From the NCBI GenBank assembly GCA_937879825.1, contig CALFMQ010000288.1, forward strand, positions 1 to 5,691: a stretch of 5,691 nt of DNA. Reading direction: 5' to 3'. Within the stretch, counting starts at the first letter, position 1, and every line of letters begins with the position of its first letter. The notes beneath the pieces were generated by a model. That model saw only the letters and a program-made list of their open reading frames with translations, searched no databases and was not told the DNA's origin. A program made the translations under genes and the position numbers. Origin of the DNA: an uncultured Phycisphaerales bacterium. GTDB lineage: Bacteria; Planctomycetota; Phycisphaerae; Phycisphaerales; UBA1924. Positions 1 through 5,691 of this stretch are shown piece by piece.

Positions 1-1425
1 GGTGCCGGCTAGCGTGAGCACGACGAATGAGATGAACATGATGGTGCGGGGGTGTTTGTCGAGCCAGAGTCCGAGGCGGCCCGCGAACGGGCGCGACTCG
101 CCGCCGCGGCGGGCGCGCATGCGCTTCTCCGGCTTGGGGAGGACCATGAGGAGCGCGGGCAGGACGGTCATGACGGAGATGGTGCAGAGGAGCAATCCGC
201 CCGCGGCGATCTTGCCCATCTCGGCGACGCCGGCGAAGCGTGTGAGCGCTGTGGCTGCGAAGGCGGCGGCGGTGGTGGCGGTGGCGGTCATGACGCCGGG
301 CCCGATGCTGCGGTAGGTCTTGACGAGCGCGCCGCCCATGTGGTCGTGGTCGGGGTGCGTGAGTTCGAGGCGCGCGATGAGGTGGATGGCGGTGTCGATG
401 CCGAGCCCCAGGAGGACGACGGTGAAGACGACGGAGAGGACCTGGAGGTGGCCGACGGAGACGGCGACCCACGCGAAGGACCACGCGATTCCGACGAGGA
501 GAGAGATGAGCGCGAGCGAGGGCGCGATGACGCCTCGGTAGACGATGACCATCAGGAGCGCGATGAGGATGAAGGAAAGGATGGTGGCGCGGGTGGCGTC
601 GGTCATGCTCTGGGTGGTTTCGTCGGACTCGAACACGGGGACGCCCGTGACGCCGGCGTCGATCGACGCGAACCGGGCGTCGGATGCGCGTGTGCCCGCG
701 ATGTGGGCGCGGAGAGCGGCGACGATCTCGCGCTGGGCGTCGACGCCGCCGGTGGCGCTGTCTTTCTCGCGTGACTTTGAGACGAGCATGATGGCGAGTT
801 CGGCGGTGGAGATGCGCTCGGTGCCGGAGAGCGCCTCGATGCCGAGGATCGAGTCGCCTTGGCCCTCTGCGACGGCGGCGGCGCGTTCGAGGAGGCCGGT
901 GAGCCCGTTGCGGGATTGCTCATCGAGGGCTGCGGACCCGAGGGCTGTGAGCGAGAGCAGGTCGGCGAGTGATGGGGAGTTGAGGACGGGCGCGGTGCGC
1001 TTGAGTGCATCGGCGACGGACTGCACGCGCTCGGTGGGTTCGGTGAGCAGCAGCCAAGCGGGGAGGTTCTTGCGGTCGAAGCCGGCGGTGACCTGACCGA
1101 AGCGATCGTCGGCGCGGAGGCGGTCGGCGAGCGCATCCATAAAGGCGTAGGCGGTTTGGTCGTCTGGCGCGGAGGCGCGATCGATGACGACGATGAGGTC
1201 GTCCCAGCGCGGGTAGCGGTGCTTCATGGAGGCGTAGCGCTGCTGCCACGGGAGGGAGGGATCGATGAGATCGGAGCGGTCGGAGTGGAATGAGATGGAG
1301 TTGGCGGCGTAGACGCCCGCGAGCAGCGTGGTGACGAAGGCGACGGCGATAATGAGCCATGGCCTGGAGGTGGCGAAGCGCGCCCAGGAGCCGAAGAACT
1401 TGTGATGATCGACCGGGATGGGCAT
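1..1425 (-). CDS. RND/MMPL-family transporter (HpnN-like), N-terminal part, cut by the window edge
   Basis: An open frame of 475 codons runs from the ATG at 1425-1423 to the left edge without a stop. The N-terminus is short and cytoplasmic, followed by a membrane helix (about residues 22-40, PWLIIAVAFVTTLLAGVYAA). A large extracytoplasmic domain follows (about 41-278), then a cluster of helices at about 281-296, 301-323, 327-350 and 402-429. The segment LLGLGIDTAIHLIARL (about 338-353) is the usual signature of the MMPL/SSD transmembrane core, where an Asp sits in the fourth helix. A basic loop (KPEKRMRARR, about 431-440) precedes a new helix at about 461-474, probably the start of the second repeat. 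Proteins of this type export lipids or hydrophobic molecules using the proton gradient; HpnN moves hopanoids to the outer membrane. The substrate here is unknown. No clear Shine-Dalgarno site precedes the ATG. The gene follows the EBP gene by 51 bp on the same strand and may share its transcript. Family assignment is firm; the HpnN likeness is from memory. Confidence 0.88.
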   Translation of the reverse strand, partial: MPIPVDHHKFFGSWARFATSRPWLIIAVAFVTTLLAGVYAANSISFHSDRSDLIDPSLPWQQRYASMKHRYPRWDDLIVVIDRASAPDDQTAYAFMDALADRLRADDRFGQVTAGFDRKNLPAWLLLTEPTERVQSVADALKRTAPVLNSPSLADLLSLTALGSAALDEQSRNGLTGLLERAAAVAEGQGDSILGIEALSGTERISTAELAIMLVSKSREKDSATGGVDAQREIVAALRAHIAGTRASDARFASIDAGVTGVPVFESDETTQSMTDATRATILSFILIALLMVIVYRGVIAPSLALISLLVGIAWSFAWVAVSVGHLQVLSVVFTVVLLGLGIDTAIHLIARLELTHPDHDHMGGALVKTYRSIGPGVMTATATTAAAFAATALTRFAGVAEMGKIAAGGLLLCTISVMTVLPALLMVLPKPEKRMRARRGGESRPFAGRLGLWLDKHPRTIMFISFVVLTLAGT

Positions 1426-1476
1426 GGCGGCTCGCGCGGGGGGCGGTGAACGAAACGCGACAGGGTACCGCGCGAC
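1426..1476 (-). other. Short gap between the EBP gene and the transporter gene
   Basis: The 51 bp between the two minus-strand genes contain no terminator-like hairpin with a T-run and no -24/-12 sigma-54 motif. This supports co-transcription of the transporter with the regulator, although a weak internal promoter cannot be excluded by eye. Confidence 0.5.
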
Positions 1477-2937
<1,461 letters not shown>

Positions 2938-2943
2938 ACATGG

Positions 2944-2972
2944 ATTGTTGCATCTCGTTATTGATGGATCAA
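2944..2972 (-). promoter_or_regulatory. Candidate sigma-70-type promoter for the EBP gene
   Basis: On the minus strand TTGATC (2972-2967) is followed after 17 bp by AACAAT (2949-2944). Each box matches its consensus at four of six positions. The expected transcription start falls close to the ATG at 2937, so the mRNA would be leaderless or nearly so, which fits the lack of a Shine-Dalgarno site. In AT-rich DNA such matches arise easily, so this is tentative. Confidence 0.3.
2961..2972. promoter_or_regulatory. Small dyad TTGAT-GG-ATCAA, candidate operator
   Basis: TTGAT at 2961-2965 and ATCAA at 2968-2972 form a perfect 5-bp inverted repeat around GG, in the middle of the A-B-B-A array. Fis-type HTH dimers bind short dyads, so this could be an EBP site. 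Its centre is about 97 bp upstream of the -24 element of the putative sigma-54 promoter. The same bases supply the TTGATC -35-like box for the EBP gene on the minus strand, which would allow autoregulation. Confidence 0.35.
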
Positions 2973-3060
2973 CTGCTATTAATCGTTATTTTTATTGTTG
3001 CATTTCATATTGAGTGGGTGCCAGAGCAGCGGAATGGGCGATTGCGGCCCGTCAGGGCGT

Positions 3061-3077
3061 TTGGCACGGCGGTTGTT
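3061..3077 (+). promoter_or_regulatory. Near-consensus -24/-12 sigma-54 (RpoN) promoter
   Basis: TTGGCACGGCGGTTGTT aligns without gaps to the sigma-54 consensus YTGGCACG-N4-TTGCW, with GG at 3063-3064 and TTG at 3073-3075. The only departure is T instead of C at 3076. Transcription would start near 3088 and run rightwards. The site lies about 125 bp from the divergent EBP gene and 60-119 bp downstream of the repeat array, the layout expected for an EBP and its target promoter. No convincing protein gene lies directly downstream; the first real gene is metK at 3595, beyond a terminator-like hairpin and a separate promoter. Confidence 0.55.
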
Positions 3078-3270
3078 TCTCTTCTTTCGTCGTGGCCCCG
3101 TTTGGTGGCGAGTCAGATCGGGCGTCGGGCTTGGAAACAACCCCGGCGCCTTTGAGGAGAGAACAAGCCGGTTCGCCGGGATCGGGGGAGCGTGTGGCCA
3201 GGTGGGCAGGTCACACACCCTCGTTCCCGATGCACCGGCTCGCGAGAGCCAACGCAAGCAACCTGCCACA

Positions 3271-3340
3271 CCCCACCCCCCCACCCCTTGGAGCGGACCG
3301 AACCTCACACCCCCCCACCCCCCCCACACCCCACCCCCCC
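3271..3340 (-). other. C-rich block with G-quadruplex potential on the minus strand
   Basis: On the plus strand the block has C-runs at 3271-3274, 3276-3282 and 3284-3287, then at 3310-3316, 3318-3325, 3329-3332 and 3334-3340, separated mostly by single A bases. On the minus strand the second group reads as G-runs of 7, 4, 8 and 7 with loops of 1, 3 and 1 nt, an ideal quadruplex layout. The plus-strand RNA would be an unstructured C-rich linker, and the plus DNA strand could form an i-motif. The runs are also prone to length errors in replication and sequencing. Confidence 0.75.
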
Positions 3341-3405
3341 ACCTGCTCGGGACTGCAGCAGCACAGGGCTGCACTTCCGAGCAAACAGGTCCGCATCCCG
3401 AGACA

Positions 3406-3450
3406 GCCCCGCTTGGCCACTATGCCGGTCCAGCGGGGCGGTTTCGTTTT
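3406..3450 (+). terminator. Intrinsic-terminator-like hairpin upstream of the metK promoter
   Basis: GCCCCGCT at 3406-3413 pairs perfectly with AGCGGGGC at 3432-3439, and further pairing of GGCC with GGTCC (one bulge) extends the stem inside. The stem is followed by GGTTTCGTTTT, an interrupted T-run ending at 3450. It points rightwards, with no protein gene before it on that strand, so it would end a non-coding transcript or insulate metK. It could also be an attenuator if metK were transcribed from further upstream. Confidence 0.55.
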
Positions 3451-3467
3451 GGGGATTGCGTGATCGG

Positions 3468-3496
3468 TTGAGGGAGCGCGCCGGTGGACCTACACT
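3468..3496 (+). promoter_or_regulatory. Candidate sigma-70-type promoter of metK
   Basis: TTGAGG at 3468-3473 and TACACT at 3491-3496 are separated by exactly 17 bp, and each matches consensus at four of six positions, including TTGA and the outer TA and final T of the -10. Transcription would start near 3503, giving metK a leader of about 92 nt. The site lies just after the terminator-like hairpin, as expected for an independent unit. The leader has a small possible stem (GATGC at 3536-3540 with GCATC at 3550-3554), but no known SAM riboswitch class is recognisable. Confidence 0.5.
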
Positions 3497-3594
3497 CGGC
3501 GACTCGCCTGCTCCTGCCGTTCATCCGCAAACATGGATGCACATTCGGGGCATCGCTCGAACACCTGACACGCGAACTGTGAGACAATCCACCC

Positions 3595-4770
3595 ATGGGT
3601 CATTACTTCTTTACTTCCGAGTCCGTGTCGGCGGGTCACCCCGACAAGGTTGCCGACCAGATTTCCGACGCTGTTTTGGACGCGATGCTGAAGGAGGACC
3701 CGTTGTCGCGGGTCGCGTGCGAGACGATGGTCTCGACGGGCATGGCGGTGGTGGCGGGTGAGGTGACGACGAAGGCGTACGTCGAGATCTCGGACATCGT
3801 CCGCGAGACGATCCGGAAGATCGGGTACACCGAGGCGGACATGTGCTTCGACGACAAGTCGTGCGCTGTGCTGGTGTCGCTCAAGCAGCAGTCGCGTGAT
3901 ATCGCGATGGGCGTGGACCGCGAGGGCGCGGGCGATCAGGGCATGATGTTCGGGTACGCGTGCCGGGAGACGGAGGGGCTCGAGCCGGGCACCTTTATGC
4001 CGCTGGCGATTCATCTGGCGCACCGGTTGGTTGCGAAGCAGAAGTCGGCGCGTGAGGCCAACGAGATCGAGGGGCTTCGCCCGGACGCCAAGAGCCAGGT
4101 GACGCTCGAGTACGACGAGAGCGGCAAGCCGGTGCGGGTGGACACGGTGGTGCTCTCGACGCAGCACGCTCCGAAGTGGAGCCCGGCCAAGGCGCAGGGC
4201 GAGCTGCGGGAGATGGTGAAGCAGCGGATCATCAAGCCGGTGCTGGGCGATACGTGGTGGAACGACGACATCAAGGTGCATGTGAACCCGACGGGGAACT
4301 TCGAGATCGGCGGGCCGCACGGCGATGTGGGGTTGACGGGTCGGAAGATCATCGTCGATACCTACGGCGGGATGGGTCGGCACGGCGGCGGCGCGTTCAG
4401 CGGCAAGGACCCGACGAAGGTTGACCGCTCTGCGGCGTACATGGCGCGGTACATCGCCAAGAACATCGTGGCGGCGGGGCTCGCGGATAAGTGCGAAATT
4501 CAGTTGTCGTACGCGATCGGCGTGGCCGAGCCGACGAGCGTGCATGTGGATTGCCAGGGCACCGCGAAGGCGAACGAGGAACGGATCGCCAAGGCGGTGC
4601 GCGAGGTGTTCTCGCTGACGCCTCGCGGGATTATCGAGTCGCTCGGGCTGCGGAAGGCGATTTATTCGCCGACGGCGGCGCACGGGCACTTCGGGCGCAA
4701 GGCGAATGGCGAGTTCTTCACCTGGGAGAAGACGGACAAGGCGGATGCGCTGAAGGAGGCGGTGGGGTGA
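3595..4770 (+). CDS. metK: S-adenosylmethionine synthase (methionine adenosyltransferase)
   Basis: MetK makes S-adenosylmethionine from methionine and ATP, releasing phosphate and pyrophosphate, and so supplies the main methyl donor of the cell. It is a cytoplasmic enzyme, usually tetrameric, needing Mg and K ions. The 391 residues match the usual family length and all three domains are present. Conserved motifs are GHPDK at 14-18 (the catalytic-loop His15 and metal-binding Asp17), GAGDQGMMFGYA at 111-122, the DAKSQVT segment at 164-170, and the glycine-rich loop GGGAFSGKDPTKVDRSA at 264-280 with the two phosphate-binding lysines. The C-terminal AIGVAEPTSV at 307-316 is also typical. The ATG at 3595 gives the standard N-terminus directly before FTSESVSAGHPDK; it has no strong Shine-Dalgarno site. 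It appears to be transcribed from its own promoter about 100 bp upstream. A small unrelated gene follows after 67 bp. Confidence 0.98.
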   Translation: MGHYFFTSESVSAGHPDKVADQISDAVLDAMLKEDPLSRVACETMVSTGMAVVAGEVTTKAYVEISDIVRETIRKIGYTEADMCFDDKSCAVLVSLKQQSRDIAMGVDREGAGDQGMMFGYACRETEGLEPGTFMPLAIHLAHRLVAKQKSAREANEIEGLRPDAKSQVTLEYDESGKPVRVDTVVLSTQHAPKWSPAKAQGELREMVKQRIIKPVLGDTWWNDDIKVHVNPTGNFEIGGPHGDVGLTGRKIIVDTYGGMGRHGGGAFSGKDPTKVDRSAAYMARYIAKNIVAAGLADKCEIQLSYAIGVAEPTSVHVDCQGTAKANEERIAKAVREVFSLTPRGIIESLGLRKAIYSPTAAHGHFGRKANGEFFTWEKTDKADALKEAVG

Positions 4771-4821
4771 GTCGGTTCTAGTGAGCACAGGAAGCGCAGC
4801 CGACCAACCGGAAATCAACAC

Positions 4822-4829
4822 AAAGGGAA
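4822..4829 (+). promoter_or_regulatory. Ribosome binding site deciding the GTG start at 4838
   Basis: AAAGGGAA lies 8 nt before the GTG at 4838. With the in-frame stop at 4835-4837, it fixes this GTG as the likely start. It is one of the few Shine-Dalgarno-like sites visible in the window. Confidence 0.55.
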
Positions 4830-4837
4830 CTCAGTAG

Positions 4838-5221
4838 GTGGATGAGTCTCACTTCGGCGATCCGGTCAATCCAACACCTGATGAAGTTATTGCTTGGCTT
4901 GAGTCTGGCGATGCCCAGCCGATGCAAGACTGGCTCATCGTCGCTGCCTCACCAGAACTTCTACCGCACATCTTGAGGTGGATTGAGATCGCTAGTCCGG
5001 AGTCACGGGCGAAGTGTGCCGAGGGCCTCATCCGTGCCATTGTTGGTGAACATCTGCGCGCGAGTCGGAAGACTAGCAATGGCGTTGCCGAGACGCTTCT
5101 TGATGTGATCGAGCGGGCAGAAGTGGCGAGAAACACATCCACGCTTGGATCGCTCGTCATGGAAGCGCGGTCGATTCTCCATAACCAATCCCGATTTGTA
5201 TATGAGAAATGGTTCTGGTGA
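4838..5221 (+). CDS. Small uncharacterised protein
   Basis: I do not recognise this 127-residue protein. The start is the GTG at 4838: an in-frame TAG directly precedes it, so the frame cannot extend further upstream, and an AAAGGGAA Shine-Dalgarno-like site sits 8 nt before it, better than those of its neighbours. The protein looks soluble, with no signal peptide or membrane helix. It is rich in helix-forming stretches (about 14-25, 42-76 and 81-115), acidic at the N-terminus, and ends in aromatic residues (YEKWFW). Codon use is visibly less GC-biased than in metK or the EBP gene, which suggests a recent acquisition or a fast-evolving orphan. It lies 67 bp after metK in the same direction, so read-through expression is possible, but no functional link to SAM synthesis is evident. 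The ribosome site and uninterrupted frame argue that it is a real gene. Confidence 0.65.
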   Translation: MDESHFGDPVNPTPDEVIAWLESGDAQPMQDWLIVAASPELLPHILRWIEIASPESRAKCAEGLIRAIVGEHLRASRKTSNGVAETLLDVIERAEVARNTSTLGSLVMEARSILHNQSRFVYEKWFW

Positions 5222-5278
5222 GTTGTCGACTCACAAGTGAACAATGAGAAACAACGAGGTAGAACGGGAGACGAAGAA

Positions 5279-5334
5279 GCCCTCACCTGCCACTCGCTTT
5301 GCTCGTGACATCCTCTCCCAGAGGGAGAGGGGGC
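5279..5334. repeat. Palindromic intergenic repeat between convergent genes
   Basis: The element has two parts. CCTCTCCC-AGA-GGGAGAGG at 5312-5330 is a perfect 8-bp stem with a 3-nt loop. The preceding part, CACTCGC-TTT-GCTCGTG at 5291-5307, is an imperfect palindrome, and the left end reads GCCCTCACC. This combination resembles a dispersed intergenic repeat found in many copies in several bacterial groups, planctomycetes included, recognised here from memory. It sits between the ends of the small plus-strand gene and aroC. As RNA it could form a hairpin in either direction and help end or stabilise both mRNAs, but it has no T-run and so is not a classic intrinsic terminator. Confidence 0.6.
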
Positions 5335-5339
5335 ATGCG

Positions 5340-5691
5340 TCACGCCAACTTTGTTGACGGACCTTCGAGCGGGAGCGCGCGGGCGGCGTCGAGGAATGTC
5401 TCGTAGTTGCGTCTGGTTTCGTTGAGTGAGTCGCCCCCGAACTTTTCGAGCGCGGCGGCGGCGATCTCGAACGCGACGACATTTTCCAGGACGACGGATG
5501 CTGCGGACACGGCGCAGACATCGGAGCGTTCGTACTGCGAGTCTTCGGGTTGGTGCGTGTTGAGGTTGACGCTCGGCAATCCGCGGAGGAGCGTGGAGAT
5601 GGGTTTCATGGCGGCACGGACGACGATGGGCATGCCGTTGCTCATGCCGCCTTCGAGCCCGCCGGCGTTGTTGGATGGGCGTTGGTATCCG
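5340..5691 (-). CDS. aroC: Chorismate synthase, C-terminal part, cut by the window edge
   Basis: The last 116 codons and the TGA (5342-5340) of chorismate synthase are present; the rest lies beyond the right edge. The enzyme converts 5-enolpyruvylshikimate 3-phosphate to chorismate in the final common step of aromatic amino acid synthesis, using reduced FMN that is not consumed overall. Recognisable family sequence includes NNAGGLEGGMSNGMPIVVRA at visible residues 7-26, followed by the AMKPIST segment, the ERSDVCAVSAASVV motif at 54-67 with the conserved Arg and Asp of the active site, and the closing helix ending LEKFGGDS at 81-88. A tail of about 28 residues follows, a normal C-terminus for many bacterial forms. 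It converges on the small gene at 4838-5221, with the palindromic repeat between them. Confidence 0.96.
   Translation of the reverse strand, partial: GYQRPSNNAGGLEGGMSNGMPIVVRAAMKPISTLLRGLPSVNLNTHQPEDSQYERSDVCAVSAASVVLENVVAFEIAAAALEKFGGDSLNETRRNYETFLDAARALPLEGPSTKLA

Larger units (their letters stand above)
2944..3003. repeat. Nested direct repeats, order A-B-B-A, possible activator-binding array
   Basis: Repeat A is ATTGTTGCAT at 2944-2953 and again, identically, at 2994-3003, so the copies are 50 bp apart, close to five helical turns. Repeat B is TCGTTATT at 2955-2962 and again at 2983-2990, 28 bp apart. All copies face the same way, but their order is symmetric: A, B, a 20-bp centre, B, A. 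The array lies 60-119 bp upstream of the -24 element at 3063, the usual range for upstream activator sites of enhancer-binding proteins. The left A copy also overlaps the candidate -10 region of the EBP gene. The repeats are seen directly; binding by the EBP is inferred. Confidence 0.5.
2941..3010. promoter_or_regulatory. AT-rich control island upstream of the EBP gene
   Basis: Only 21 of these 70 bases are G or C, about 30%, in surroundings of well over 60%. The island starts a few bases upstream of the EBP start codon. It contains two paired direct repeats and a short dyad, annotated separately. Such a sharp dip between divergent units normally marks promoters and protein-binding sites. It may serve the EBP gene on the left and the putative sigma-54 promoter on the right. 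Confidence 0.6.
3088..3450 (+). ncRNA. Putative structured small RNA between the sigma-54 promoter and a terminator
   Basis: The limits are inferred: the expected start of the sigma-54 promoter on the left and the end of the T-run after the terminator hairpin on the right. Visible local stems are CCGG-TTCG-CCGG at 3168-3179, ATCGGG/CCCGAT at 3181-3186 with 3226-3231, an inner 8-bp stem GTGTGGCC/GGTCACAC at 3192-3199 with 3209-3216 (one G-U pair), GGCTC-GCGA-GAGCC with a GNRA loop at 3237-3250, TGCAGC/GCTGCA at 3354-3359 with 3368-3373, and the terminator stem at 3406-3439. I see no match to SAM-I, SAH, cobalamin, SRP, 6S, RNase P or tmRNA signatures. Open frames here have no good start site and a composition explained by GC richness. 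Alternatively this is unexpressed spacer, or a long leader read through into metK. Confidence 0.27.

Noticed and set aside
52..774. A 240-codon plus-strand frame opposite the transporter gene
   Set aside because: It is an acidic, Gly/Asp-rich shadow; the minus-strand frame gives clear membrane helices and the MMPL signature.
3088..3450. A housekeeping RNA (SRP RNA, RNase P RNA, 6S or tmRNA)
   Set aside because: The GGAAGG-type SRP loop, the RNase P conserved core and a tmRNA tRNA-like end are all absent by eye.
2995..3471. Open frames on both strands in the gap before metK (such as 2995-3471, 3014-3463 and minus 2979-3374)
   Set aside because: They are rich in Pro/His/Thr or Gly because of the C-runs, lack ribosome sites and motifs, and overlap one another. 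I treat the region as non-coding.
3100..3594. A known SAM riboswitch (SAM-I, II or SAH type) upstream of metK
   Set aside because: I looked for the conserved core sequences of these classes and did not find them. The stems present do not match their architecture.
3490..4821. A 443-codon open frame on the minus strand, antisense to metK
   Set aside because: It mirrors the metK codons almost exactly, is very rich in Arg, Leu and His, and shows no domain. Long antisense frames are expected over GC-rich genes.

Overview
The window looks like chromosomal DNA from a GC-rich bacterium. A planctomycete, possibly of the Phycisphaerae, fits best: the genes are GC-rich with weak or absent Shine-Dalgarno sites, the genome appears to mix unrelated housekeeping genes with long non-coding gaps, and the style of the MetK and AroC proteins is compatible. 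That placement is an impression from protein style, not a search result.

Layout. (1) 1-1425, minus strand: N-terminal 475 residues of an RND/MMPL-family membrane transporter resembling HpnN, running off the left edge. (2) 1477-2937, minus strand: a 486-residue sigma-54 enhancer-binding protein (EBP) with a PAS-like N-terminus, a complete AAA+ domain with GAFTGA, and a Fis-type DNA-binding C-terminus. It lies 51 bp upstream of the transporter gene and is probably co-transcribed with it. (3) 2938-3594: a long gap with unusual content. It holds an island of about 30% GC with ordered repeats and a small dyad, a near-consensus -24/-12 sigma-54 promoter pointing right, a stretch of mutually exclusive RNA hairpins, a C-rich block whose minus strand has strong G-quadruplex potential, an intrinsic-terminator-like hairpin, and a sigma-70-type promoter for metK. 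(4) 3595-4770, plus strand: complete metK. (5) 4838-5221, plus strand: a small uncharacterised protein of lower GC. (6) 5222-5339: a convergent gap with a palindromic intergenic repeat. (7) 5340-5691, minus strand: the C-terminal 116 residues of chorismate synthase (aroC), running off the right edge.

Most interesting reading. The gap between the EBP gene and metK looks like a self-contained sigma-54 control module. The EBP gene is divergent from a -24/-12 promoter, candidate activator sites lie about 60-120 bp upstream of that promoter, and the predicted transcript of about 360 nt has no convincing ORF, folds into several stems and ends at a terminator-like hairpin just before the metK promoter. 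This resembles, in arrangement only, known EBP-controlled small RNAs such as the LuxO/Qrr pairs. It remains a hypothesis: the DNA elements are visible, but transcription and function are inferred.
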